From Ignavibacterium sp. (GTDB taxonomy: Bacteria; Bacteroidota; Ignavibacteria; Ignavibacteriales; Ignavibacteriaceae): 41,778 nucleotides of DNA. This document shows positions 33,278 to 41,778 of the stretch, in pieces; position 1 is the first letter of the stretch, and every line of letters begins with the position of its first letter. Below the pieces are notes generated by a model. The model saw nothing but the letters and a program-made list of their open reading frames with translations. It made no database searches and was not told where the DNA came from. The DNA is taken from positions 1-41,778 of the forward strand of contig JAGXRK010000002.1 of the NCBI GenBank assembly GCA_018335755.1, read 5' to 3'. Both the position numbers and the translations under genes were made by a program.

Positions 33278-34402
33278 ATGAAATCGCTGTTAGTTTTATT
33301 CTTTTTCCTTTTTTGCATATCTGCATTTGCTAGCCATAAGGTCGAAAACAAATCACCAAAAAATAATTCCATACAATTAGCTATACTGCTTGATACAAGC
33401 GGAAGTATGGATGGTCTGATAGATCAGGCAAAGAGTCAGCTATGGAAAATTGTAAACGAATTAGCCACAACGAAAAAGAATGGTAAACCAGTTGAGCTGT
33501 ATGTTGCACTTTATGAGTATGGTAAGCAATCAATTCCGGCTGATGAAGGATATATGAGAAATATTGTTCCTTTTACACAAGATCTTGACAGAATTTCTGA
33601 TGAGTTGTTTAAACTTCAGACTAATGGTGGTGAAGAGTATTGTGGAAAAGTGATCCTGAATGCAGTCGAAAATCTTCAATGGAACAAATCCAACGATAAC
33701 CTGAAAATAATTTTTATCGCAGGCAATGAACCATTTACGCAGGGAAACATAGATTATAAAGAAGCCTGCAAAGATGCTGTCAGTAAAGGAATTATCGTTA
33801 ATACAATTTTTTGTGGGGCATATGATGATGGCATTCAGACAATGTGGAAGGATGGTGCTGATCTTGCAGATGGTAAGTATATGAATATAGATCATAATGC
33901 AGAACTGGTTCACATCGACGCTCCCCAGGATGATGAAATTATTAAATTAGGTCAGGCATTAAACAAAACTTACATAGCATTCGGCACTACTGGACGTGAA
34001 AAGAAGGAACTTCAGGCTGAGCAGGATGCAAACTCAATGAGTTTAAATCCGGGTGTAATGGTAGAAAGATCAGTAACAAAATCAGGTGCACAGTATAGAA
34101 ATTCAACCTGGGATTTAGTTGATGCGAAGAGAGAAGGGACTTTGAAGATTGAGGAAATTAAAACCGATGATCTGCCGGATGAAATGAAAACGATGACTAT
34201 ACAAGAACGCAAAGCGTACATTGACAAAATGGAAAAAGAACGTGTTCACATTCAGACTAAAATAAATAGACTTAATGATGAGCGCAGTAAGTACGTTGCT
34301 CAGAAAATGCTTGAAAATAAAAATGAAAATACTCTTGATGCGGTAATGATCAAAACAATCCGTGAACAGGCTAAACAGAAACAATATTCATTCAGTAAAT
34401 AA
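33278..34402 (+). CDS. Secreted von Willebrand factor A domain protein
   Basis: A 374-residue protein with a signal peptide (about 1-19). A VWA domain (about 31-225) has the metal-ion (MIDAS) motif DTSGSM at Asp39, Ser41 and Ser43, a possible later MIDAS threonine in LQTNGGEEY, and IIFIAGNEPFTQG in place of the usual LLTDG strand. The C-terminal third (about 300-374) is highly charged and probably coiled-coil. A strong Shine-Dalgarno, AAAAGGAGG, precedes the ATG. It is followed by a 107-bp inverted-repeat element and then a VIT-VWA gene. Pairs like this are often cell-surface or periplasmic protein-binding modules; no partner is known here. Confidence 0.87.
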   Translation: MKSLLVLFFFLFCISAFASHKVENKSPKNNSIQLAILLDTSGSMDGLIDQAKSQLWKIVNELATTKKNGKPVELYVALYEYGKQSIPADEGYMRNIVPFTQDLDRISDELFKLQTNGGEEYCGKVILNAVENLQWNKSNDNLKIIFIAGNEPFTQGNIDYKEACKDAVSKGIIVNTIFCGAYDDGIQTMWKDGADLADGKYMNIDHNAELVHIDAPQDDEIIKLGQALNKTYIAFGTTGREKKELQAEQDANSMSLNPGVMVERSVTKSGAQYRNSTWDLVDAKREGTLKIEEIKTDDLPDEMKTMTIQERKAYIDKMEKERVHIQTKINRLNDERSKYVAQKMLENKNENTLDAVMIKTIREQAKQKQYSFSK

Positions 34403-34404
34403 TT

Positions 34405-34511
34405 AATTGTCATTTCGACCGAAGGGAGAAATCTACTTGTTGTACGGCTTTAAGATTTCTCGGTCTCCCAAAGGGATGCCTATAGCAGAAGACTTCCTCG
34501 AAATGACAATT
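34405..34511. repeat. Inverted-repeat element (GTCATTTCGA type), intact copy
   Basis: AATTGTCATTTCGA (34405-34418) and TCGAAATGACAATT (34498-34511) are perfect 14-bp inverted repeats. Inside are GAGAAATCT near the left end, GATTTCTCGGTC, which can pair with it, and AAGGGATGCC near the right. It begins 2 bp after the VWA stop codon and ends before the ribosome site (AAGGTGA) of the next gene. It is therefore transcribed between the two VWA genes if they share an mRNA. It is the same family as the decayed copy at 5286-5384. Confidence 0.8.
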
Positions 34512-34530
34512 AGAACAAAAAGGTGAAAAG

Positions 34531-36726
34531 ATGTTTACGAAAATAATTTTGTCAATTGTTCTGGTTTTATCCAGCATTAATGTTTTTGCTGATGGATTCA
34601 TAGTTATCCCTCGCCCCCATCCGCTGCCGAATCCATTCCCGCTCGAAGTAGTCTATCATAAAGTGGATGTAAAAATTGACGGACAATCTGCAATAACAAA
34701 AATCGATCAGGCTTTTTACAATCCATCACATCACCAGCTTGAGGGATTCTACATTTTCCCAGTTCCCAAAGGTGCTGTGATAAGCAATTTTACTATGGTA
34801 ATAAACGGAAAAGAAACCAAAGCGGAACTGATGGATGCCGACAAGGCCAGAAAAATATATGAAGATATTGTCAGGCAAATGCGTGATCCGGCATTGCTGG
34901 AATACAGTGAGCAAAACATTTTCAAGCTTCGAATCTTCCCTATCGAACCAAGGAGTGAAAAGAAAATATCAATTAGTTATACGCAGGTACTGGAATCTGA
35001 TAATAATATGCTGGAATATCTTTATCCCTTAAATACCGAGAAATTCTCTGCAAAACCTTTGAAGAATGTATCTGTAAAAGTTGATTTGAAGTCACCTGAA
35101 AAGATAAAAAACATTTATTGCCCTACTCACGAAGTTGACATAGTAAATAAAAGCGATTATCATTCAATTATTTCATACGAAGCGGAAAATATAAAACCGG
35201 ATATTGATTTTAAGTTATACTTTTCAAAAAGTTCTTCTGCTGTTGGATTATCACTGTGGACTTACAAAACCGGAAATGAAGATGGATATTTCCTATTGAG
35301 TGCATCCCCATCAATAGCACTGGACAGATCCAATATTGAAAGCAAAGATATAACATTCATACTGGATGTATCAGGCAGTATGAGCGGAGAGAAAATAGAG
35401 CAGGCTAAAAAAGCTTTATTGTACTGTGTAAACAACTTAAATGCTGATGACCATTTTAATATTATCAGGTTTTCTACAGAAGCATACTCCCTATTTAATT
35501 CATTGCAAAAAGCTGAAAGACAAAATATCAACAGTGCAAAAAGTTTTATTGATGATCTTCAGGCAATAGGCGGGACAAATATTGAGGAGGCATTTGATAT
35601 TGCATTTAAGAATTATATAAAATCATCCCGTCCGCATTTTGTTGTATTCTTAACCGATGGAAAACCAACCATCGGTGAAACAAATGAAGATAAGCTACTC
35701 AAAAAAATCATCTACATGAATAAAGATAACTCCAGGATTTTCACATTCGGAATTGGTGATGATATTAACACACATCTGCTTGATAAAATAACTGAAGCCT
35801 CCAAAGCCTGGCGGACTTATGTAGGCGAGAATGAGGATATTGAAATTAAATTATCAAATTTTTACGATAAAATACAATCTCCTGTTCTCAGTGATCTTAA
35901 AATTGAAATTGGAAAAGGAATAACCCCATATCAAACTTATCCCAAAGATCTTCCTGACTTATTTAAAGGTTCAAACCTTCTGGTGTTCGGAAGATATAAA
36001 GGAAACGGTAATGTTAAGATAACATTATCAGGAAAGCTTAACAATCAAAAGAAAGTGTTTACGACTACAGGAAACTTTGAAAGCCGGAGTGACGAATATT
36101 CCTTCATACCTCCTATATGGGCTTCCAGAAGGATTGGACATTTACTCGATTTGGTCCGTCTTAATGGAGAAAGCAAAGAGTTGATTGAAGAAATTACTGT
36201 GCTAGCACGTAAACATGGAATAATAACACCTTATACAAGTTATCTTATTTTGGAAGATGAGGAAATAAGGATACGCGGAGGAAGACTTGCAGATGGATTG
36301 CAGACCATTTCACCACAACCCGAACTTCGAAGAGAAAATGAAGCTGACTTTTTCAGGATGAGAGAGAAAAGCGGGCGAGGCAGCGTTGTTGTAAGCGAAG
36401 AATTTCAGATGTTAAATACTGCTTCAAATTATAATCAAATGCAGCAAGGCAGAGAACGAATGGTTTATAGAGATTCAAAAGGTCAGATAAGAAATGTTTC
36501 ACAACAGGTAAAAAACATTTCCGGAAGAGCTGTATACCAGCAGGATAATTTCTGGGTTGATTCAGAATTACAAATTCAGAGAACAAAAAATCAAAAACAA
36601 ATTCAATTTAACTCTTATGAATACTTCAAGTTACTGAAAGATAAACCGGAGACTTCACGGTTTTTGGCACTTGGACAGAATGTTAGGTTTTACTATGACA
36701 ATACGTTTTATGAAATTTATGAGTAA
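34531..36726 (+). CDS. VIT and VWA domain protein (inter-alpha-trypsin-inhibitor-like)
   Basis: A 731-residue exported protein with a signal peptide (about 1-21). An N-terminal VIT domain (about 25-155) contains the family sequences FYNPSHHQLEGFYIFPVP and MDADKARKIYEDIV. A VWA domain (about 270-450) has a perfect MIDAS motif DVSGSMSG at Asp279, Ser281 and Ser283, and the later FLTDGKPTIGE strand. A C-terminal region of about 280 residues follows, including ASRRIGHLLDLVRLNGE and HGIITPYTSYLILE, typical of this family, and a Gln/Asn-rich stretch. The family resembles the heavy chains of inter-alpha-trypsin inhibitor. No sortase signal or T9SS tail is seen, so it is probably periplasmic. A hairpin terminator follows. 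Confidence 0.92.
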   Translation: MFTKIILSIVLVLSSINVFADGFIVIPRPHPLPNPFPLEVVYHKVDVKIDGQSAITKIDQAFYNPSHHQLEGFYIFPVPKGAVISNFTMVINGKETKAELMDADKARKIYEDIVRQMRDPALLEYSEQNIFKLRIFPIEPRSEKKISISYTQVLESDNNMLEYLYPLNTEKFSAKPLKNVSVKVDLKSPEKIKNIYCPTHEVDIVNKSDYHSIISYEAENIKPDIDFKLYFSKSSSAVGLSLWTYKTGNEDGYFLLSASPSIALDRSNIESKDITFILDVSGSMSGEKIEQAKKALLYCVNNLNADDHFNIIRFSTEAYSLFNSLQKAERQNINSAKSFIDDLQAIGGTNIEEAFDIAFKNYIKSSRPHFVVFLTDGKPTIGETNEDKLLKKIIYMNKDNSRIFTFGIGDDINTHLLDKITEASKAWRTYVGENEDIEIKLSNFYDKIQSPVLSDLKIEIGKGITPYQTYPKDLPDLFKGSNLLVFGRYKGNGNVKITLSGKLNNQKKVFTTTGNFESRSDEYSFIPPIWASRRIGHLLDLVRLNGESKELIEEITVLARKHGIITPYTSYLILEDEEIRIRGGRLADGLQTISPQPELRRENEADFFRMREKSGRGSVVVSEEFQMLNTASNYNQMQQGRERMVYRDSKGQIRNVSQQVKNISGRAVYQQDNFWVDSELQIQRTKNQKQIQFNSYEYFKLLKDKPETSRFLALGQNVRFYYDNTFYEIYE

Positions 36727-36753
36727 TCCTGAAACATAAGCTTGTTACAAATC

Positions 36754-36771
36754 GGGGAGTTTTTGCTCCCC
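36754..36771. terminator. Bidirectional hairpin terminator
   Basis: GGGGAG-TTTTTG-CTCCCC is a 6-bp GC-rich stem, followed by TTTAAATTT on the plus strand. On the minus strand it is followed by GATTTG. It lies 27 bp after the VIT-VWA stop codon and 8 bp from the stop codon of the convergent giant protein, so it can end both transcripts. Confidence 0.75.
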
Positions 36772-36778
36772 TTTAAAT

Positions 36779-39700
36779 TTATTTTATTAGTATCATCTTC
36801 TTAACCTGATTGAATGAACCAGCTTGTAATTGATAGAAATAAATTCCGCTTGAGAGTTGTGAAGCGTTGAAGTTTACAGAGTAAAACCCGGCATCTTTAT
36901 CTTCGTTAATAAGTGTAGAAACTTCACCGCCAAGGATATCAAAAATCTTTAGGATAACGGTGCTTCTTGAGGGCACGGAGTAACGAATAATGGTTGAAGG
37001 ATTAAATGGGTTCGGATAATTCTGAGACAACTCAAAGTTATAAGGTATAATATATTCTTCTTGTTCATCGAGAACGCCAGTTGTTTGCTCAAACACAAGC
37101 TCAATTCCCCACGCATCAAGAATTCCAAAGTTACCTGAAGAGCGATCGTAAATTTCAAGCACCCAGTCACCTTCCGGGTCAACTCCATTGAATACGGACA
37201 AAGGACTATATGGCCGATAACTGCCAGTAAAGGGAGAGACACCTTCATTAAGATTTAGCAAGCCAGAGTCATCTAGTATGGTTCCAATAAATCCCGACGT
37301 AGAATCAGGGAGAAATTTTGCAAGAGTATCAGTTACACCGTTGTGTGTAAGTGATATTTCCAGGTCAGCCAAGTTAGTGTGAAAGAGAGTATCTATAAAT
37401 ACATTCACATCGGAAAGAACATAACCCGAGATAATGGTATTATCTCTCGGGTCAATATACAGCGTATCCTGTGTTGTAGTCTGAGCGTTTATTGGTAAGC
37501 GAAGGTTTGTTCGTTTTTTCACAATAATCCTTTCATCAGTATATTCATCAGCGCCAATGTCCGGAGTTGTTAATGAGCGAAGCTGGTTATCAATATCCCG
37601 GGGAGCTTCTGCAAGAGGTGTGCCTTTTCCATCAACAGGGCTGCCTGATTTGATATGCAAGTCATCGCTTGATATAAATAGTGGGTCTGCCGAAATTGAA
37701 TTCAAGTCCTGTCCAGTTGCAGTTTGGTATGAAGCAATGTCCGGATAATTAATATTATTCCACCTAACTAAATGCGCCCCTGTCGTAACAATATCATTAT
37801 AGTTACTTAAGGTTACGGACGAAGAATTTCTTATGGCATAGCCTCCAACCTCATTTATAATTATATTATTTTTAATATCCTGAGACGAAAGATCAGAATT
37901 TAAGATAACCATACTCGAAGCATTTTGTGAAAAATTACCAACTAGACGAATGGTGTTATAATAAATATTTACCCGCGTATCGTTAATTGGAAAAATGCTC
38001 AGACCATATCCTTCGGAAGAATCTATAGTTACATGAATGAAATTGTTGGCAATTAAACCCCTTTCACCTGTGATGTCGTCGGATCTTAAAATTAGCATTC
38101 CAAAATTTTTCGCAAAAATTCTATTTTCAGTTGCACTAATAGGTGATTGCAAATCATAAAGCCAAATTCCATGACCCTGACTATTTTGATTGTTAATTTT
38201 GTTATTTAACACCTTTGAATTTTTGATATTCTGCAATTGAACCGACCAGTAACTGTGGTTCACACATTCATTACCTTCAACTGTGATGTTTGCACCCTTG
38301 TCGGAATTGCAAGAAAGTCGTATTGCATAGCTCCCAAATTCAAATTTATTATTCCGGATACTAATACTATCCAGCACAACATCACTGGAATTTATAATAG
38401 CGTAACCAGTTGAGATACTTGTAGTATTTATTCCTGTACAAATGTTATTCTCTATAGTGATATTGCTAGTATTTATGCCCAATCCAATGAGTCTCCCTGC
38501 CGATTGATTGAGAGCCTTAAAGGTTAGATTCCGAAAAGTTAGATGAGAAACATTTCTCAAAAGAACAACATAGTTTGAACTATTTGATTGCAAACTATAT
38601 CCCCATACCACATCCTCCGGATTTCCACTTTGACTCTGGAATATTATTGGACTTCCGAAGTAGATTCTATTCACAGAATCTATAACTACCTGCTCATCAT
38701 AAGTTCCTGTTAAAATATTAAAAGTAACTGCCCCGGTAATAATTGTATCCTTTAAAGCAGAAACAGCGGAAGTGATATTTGGGAAATCCCCACCGGCACC
38801 TATTGTGAATATTCCTTTAAATCCCAAGGGTTCAAATTCATCTGCGCCAATATCTGGTGTGGTTTGATGTCTGGGCTCACCGTCAATATCAATTGTAACT
38901 TCTGCTAATGGTGTCCCGGCATTGTTAAGTATGAAATCATTTAGATGAGGATCGTTGTTTGATAGAAATGAAGGATTTACATTTAAAGAGTTAATATCCT
39001 GCCCTCTAGCTGCCTGATAGGATGCGAGATCTGAATAATTTGATGAATTCCAGGTTACGAGAGTATTACCTTCGGAGAAGAGATCATTAAAGTCACTTTC
39101 TATTCCTATCGTCCCCTGATAATATAAAGCTCTGCCCCTCGCAGTGTTCATTAAGATATTATTTTTTATTTCCTTGACGCTAGTCGGAAATTCTATCCTT
39201 AGAGCAAAAGAGTTTTCAACTGTATCTCCAACAACCAACAATGTATTGTAGAAAAAACTTATGCCTGCATTTGAGCCTGAACGGATGGCAAATGGTGGAT
39301 AGTTATTATTTTTAGGAGCATTAACTTCTAAAAAATTGTTGGCTACCAGGAATTCGCCAATGCCGGCAGTATTAAAATTTAATGAGATTCCCCACTTATT
39401 TGTGGTGATCTTATTTCCACTAATCGAAATGGGTAAGTAACTGTCATTTAAAATAATGCCTCCACCTAACTGAACACCATTGTCAATAATATTGTTGTTT
39501 ATTTGAACTACAGATGCATTTAAAATCCAGATGCTTACAAAACTCTGACCTAGGCATTCGTTGTTTTCGATTGTTACATTTGAAACCTGTTGAGAGACAA
39601 AGCCATATAAATGAACGGCAAAACTGCCAAAATTAATTTTATTACCAACTATTTGAATATTATCTATTGCAGCATTATGAGCGTTAATCACAGCGTACAC

Positions 39701-41778
39701 ATTCGATAAGCTTGAAGTTGAAACTCCACTCAACTTATTGTTTTCAATTTTTATAAAATTAGAATTAGCACCGAGCCCAATAAGTCTCCCGGCGGATGTC
39801 TTAGCAGCAATAAAAGAGATCCCCCGAATTGTTGTGTGTAAAATACTTCGAAGCAATAAAACATAATTTGAATTAGGTGCCTGTCCGCTGTATTTCCATG
39901 TAACATCCTCAGGATTGCCGCTCTGGCTTTGAATAGTCAGGGAATTTGTTGAAGACAAGCCATTAACAGAATCTAAAACAACCTGTTCATCATAAATCCC
40001 GGGCAAGATATTAAAAGTTACTGTGCCGCCGACTCCAAACGTTTTTAACGTAGATACAGCATCATTTATGGTGGCAAAATCACCCATAGCACCTATGGTA
40101 TAAATCCCGGCAAGCGCAGAACTCTGTATGAAGAAAGCTCTAATCGAAGATAGCGTTGAAAGATTTCCATCACTGGTTGTAATCTGCCATTGATAGCTGT
40201 TGTTTTGCTGGAAAGCATTTGGATTATTAAAAGCGAGAGTTGTATCATTGAGTCCTGCTATTGTTGTATCGAGTGAGTTTCCCCAGATTCGAAGTGCATA
40301 AGACAAAGGATTATTCTCAGGATCACTTGAAGCATTCCATACAAAATTTATTGTCTGGTTAGAATTTAACGTATCACCACTGACAGGTAATAGTAAAACA
40401 GGTGCAGTTGGAGGATCGTTTACGGGAAGTATGGTGATTCTTACTTTGGCAGTTGCTGTTGCACCGTTTGGATCCTGTATTGTGTATGTAAGACTATCCA
40501 AACCAAAGTAGTTTAATGCTGGTGTATATAAAATACTGCTGTCTCCGCTTTGCACCACGTTTCCATGAACTGGTTGAGTAAATCCATTAATGCTGAGCGG
40601 GTCATTATCCGGATCGCTGTCATTAGCCAGAACATTTATTATCACTGCGACATCTTCATCTGTTTGTGCAGCATCATCAACAGCAATAGGTAATTGGTTA
40701 ACTCCGCCGCTGGTAATTAAAACCTGTGCACCGTTAGAAAGATATTGTATCTGTCCGCTTACATTATTTGAAAAATTTATTTGTGAAAACTGTCCTGTGC
40801 GGCTGGTATATTTCATTATAGTAAAAACGTCACCAACCTGAGGCAAAAAATTATTTATGAATTGAATGTTAAGTGTTCCATCTAATTGTGCCTGACCTGA
40901 TATGAAAAGACTATCCCGTTCACTGCCAACCTGGTAACCGCCAATTTCAATATTCAAATCCGCTGATGTCGTTTGAGGATAGTTTCCATTGATACTCAAA
41001 ATACCGGGAGAGACACCGGGTGCAACAATCCCATTATTAATAAATCTGTTGCTGGTAGGCGGTGTTAAGGTACCATTACCATTAATAATTCCTGTTGTCT
41101 TATTCAATAGTGAATCGGTGAAGGACAAAGCTCCGATAAAAATACTTAGCTCATCGTTGTTAATAAATTTTGTTGCAATTTGTGCATTACCTGTGCCTGT
41201 AGTTCGATAAAATGTTCCATTGTTGATGATTGATCCGTTTCCACCAGAACCAAGCACAAATGATTCTGCTTGTGCATCGAATGTTCCGTTGTTTGTTATT
41301 CCAGCGCCACTATTGAACGATACTGTTGTTCCGCCCCATACTAAACTTCCTTCATTCACAATCATTCTTGATAGTGTTTTTGTAAATATACCGCCAATCG
41401 ATCCGGTAGCTGTTGATGATATCGTTGTTGTGCCTGTGCCTCCGTGTGTGCCGCTTAACCAAGTGAAAGTTCCATTAATTATCAATGCTCCATCACCTGC
41501 TATTGTTCCTCCATCCTGATAAAATGTTGTTCCCGATGAAATGGTTACAGGACTTCCTGTCAGATTCAATGTGCCGGATATAAGTTCGAGTGTTCCACCG
41601 CCACTGATTGTATTGCCGCTAAGTGTATGAGTCCCACCTGATAGGATGTATTTACTTGCCGGGCTTATTACAAATGTACCACTACCTGATGTTGAAAGTG
41701 TTGATTGAAGTGTTCCACTTTGTACGTTTGTGATTCCATTGTTGATGAATGTTGTTGCTAATGTTGCACTACTCAAAC
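36779..41778 (-). CDS. Giant T9SS-exported beta-helix surface protein (partial, N-terminus off the window)
   Basis: At least 1665 residues; the frame is open to the window edge and the true start lies beyond it. From N to C terminus: Gly/Thr/Ser-rich short beta-strand repeats (41778 to about 40740); a cadherin-like module with DEDVAVIINVLANDSDPDND (about 40690-40420); a fibronectin-like module (about 40420-40140); two homologous right-handed beta-helix modules of about 430 aa each (about 40120-38840 and 38820-37540), both opening with GI(Y/F)TIGA-GDF and closing with TTPDIGADE; a proprotein-convertase P-like domain (about 37480-37080); and a T9SS type A sorting domain (37040-36779) with NYPNPFNPSTIIRYSVP and a final VKKMILIK. 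This is a cell-surface or secreted protein, probably adhesive or carbohydrate-binding. No catalytic residues can be assigned. Confidence 0.9.
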   Translation of the reverse strand, partial: LSSATLATTFINNGITNVQSGTLQSTLSTSGSGTFVISPASKYILSGGTHTLSGNTISGGGTLELISGTLNLTGSPVTISSGTTFYQDGGTIAGDGALIINGTFTWLSGTHGGTGTTTISSTATGSIGGIFTKTLSRMIVNEGSLVWGGTTVSFNSGAGITNNGTFDAQAESFVLGSGGNGSIINNGTFYRTTGTGNAQIATKFINNDELSIFIGALSFTDSLLNKTTGIINGNGTLTPPTSNRFINNGIVAPGVSPGILSINGNYPQTTSADLNIEIGGYQVGSERDSLFISGQAQLDGTLNIQFINNFLPQVGDVFTIMKYTSRTGQFSQINFSNNVSGQIQYLSNGAQVLITSGGVNQLPIAVDDAAQTDEDVAVIINVLANDSDPDNDPLSINGFTQPVHGNVVQSGDSSILYTPALNYFGLDSLTYTIQDPNGATATAKVRITILPVNDPPTAPVLLLPVSGDTLNSNQTINFVWNASSDPENNPLSYALRIWGNSLDTTIAGLNDTTLAFNNPNAFQQNNSYQWQITTSDGNLSTLSSIRAFFIQSSALAGIYTIGAMGDFATINDAVSTLKTFGVGGTVTFNILPGIYDEQVVLDSVNGLSSTNSLTIQSQSGNPEDVTWKYSGQAPNSNYVLLLRSILHTTIRGISFIAAKTSAGRLIGLGANSNFIKIENNKLSGVSTSSLSNVYAVINAHNAAIDNIQIVGNKINFGSFAVHLYGFVSQQVSNVTIENNECLGQSFVSIWILNASVVQINNNIIDNGVQLGGGIILNDSYLPISISGNKITTNKWGISLNFNTAGIGEFLVANNFLEVNAPKNNNYPPFAIRSGSNAGISFFYNTLLVVGDTVENSFALRIEFPTSVKEIKNNILMNTARGRALYYQGTIGIESDFNDLFSEGNTLVTWNSSNYSDLASYQAARGQDINSLNVNPSFLSNNDPHLNDFILNNAGTPLAEVTIDIDGEPRHQTTPDIGADEFEPLGFKGIFTIGAGGDFPNITSAVSALKDTIITGAVTFNILTGTYDEQVVIDSVNRIYFGSPIIFQSQSGNPEDVVWGYSLQSNSSNYVVLLRNVSHLTFRNLTFKALNQSAGRLIGLGINTSNITIENNICTGINTTSISTGYAIINSSDVVLDSISIRNNKFEFGSYAIRLSCNSDKGANITVEGNECVNHSYWSVQLQNIKNSKVLNNKINNQNSQGHGIWLYDLQSPISATENRIFAKNFGMLILRSDDITGERGLIANNFIHVTIDSSEGYGLSIFPINDTRVNIYYNTIRLVGNFSQNASSMVILNSDLSSQDIKNNIIINEVGGYAIRNSSSVTLSNYNDIVTTGAHLVRWNNINYPDIASYQTATGQDLNSISADPLFISSDDLHIKSGSPVDGKGTPLAEAPRDIDNQLRSLTTPDIGADEYTDERIIVKKRTNLRLPINAQTTTQDTLYIDPRDNTIISGYVLSDVNVFIDTLFHTNLADLEISLTHNGVTDTLAKFLPDSTSGFIGTILDDSGLLNLNEGVSPFTGSYRPYSPLSVFNGVDPEGDWVLEIYDRSSGNFGILDAWGIELVFEQTTGVLDEQEEYIIPYNFELSQNYPNPFNPSTIIRYSVPSRSTVILKIFDILGGEVSTLINEDKDAGFYSVNFNASQLSSGIYFYQLQAGSFNQVKKMILIK

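Noticed and set aside
41774..41776. TTG near the right edge as the start codon of the giant beta-helix protein
   Set aside because: The frame stays open to the window edge and there is no signal peptide at that point, so it is an internal codon of a gene that continues outside.

Overview
The window is AT-rich chromosomal DNA that best fits a member of the Ignavibacteria / Bacteroidota-Chlorobiota lineage. The reasons are two very large secreted proteins ending in type IX secretion system (T9SS) sorting domains (one with the characteristic NYPNPFNPST motif), a gingipain/PorU-type C25 peptidase, many SSS-family symporters, and several families of short palindromic intergenic repeats. No rRNA, tRNA, CRISPR array, phage or intact insertion sequence is visible. 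This is an inference from gene content; no database search was run.

Layout. 1-828 is intergenic and holds a 177-bp composite hairpin element with perfect 15-bp terminal inverted repeats. 829-5148 is a tightly overlapping unit: a secreted PIG-L/LmbE deacetylase, a 48-residue one-TM protein, and an SSS symporter. 5595-6170 is a TetR regulator, overlapping tail to tail with the pst operon (minus strand, pstS-pstC-pstA-pstB-phoU, 10929 to 6167). That operon has a Pho-box-like direct repeat upstream of pstS and a duplicated 82-bp palindromic repeat between pstS and pstC. 11263-16162 holds a tandem duplication of a two-gene symporter unit: a 70-aa two-TM protein plus a ~700-aa SSS protein with a cytosolic C-terminal extension. 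16658-21988 (minus) encodes a 1776-aa C25/PorU-like secreted protein. 22358-24231 has a saccharopine-dehydrogenase-like oxidoreductase convergent with an omega-amidase-like nitrilase.

24417-27847 is a soluble PAS histidine kinase, an NtrC-type sigma54 activator and a lone receiver protein. They are followed by a cytochrome operon (28207-32348): a monoheme cytochrome c, a fusion of 13 c-type heme motifs with a b-type membrane domain (CbcL-like architecture), and a NapC/NirT-like protein with 7 heme motifs. This looks like a quinol-to-periplasm electron conduit of about 21 c-hemes, possibly for extracellular or insoluble acceptors. Next come a VanX/M15 D-Ala-D-Ala dipeptidase-like protein, a VWA protein and a VIT-VWA protein. 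The window ends inside a giant T9SS-exported beta-helix protein on the minus strand that runs off the right edge.

The most interesting items are: (i) three SSS symporters each preceded by a tiny membrane protein, two of them in a tandem duplication with an unusual cytosolic domain; (ii) the CbcL-like 13-heme b/c fusion and its partners beside an NtrC-type regulatory system; (iii) the zoo of palindromic repeat families, one member of which recurs about 29 kb away in this window.
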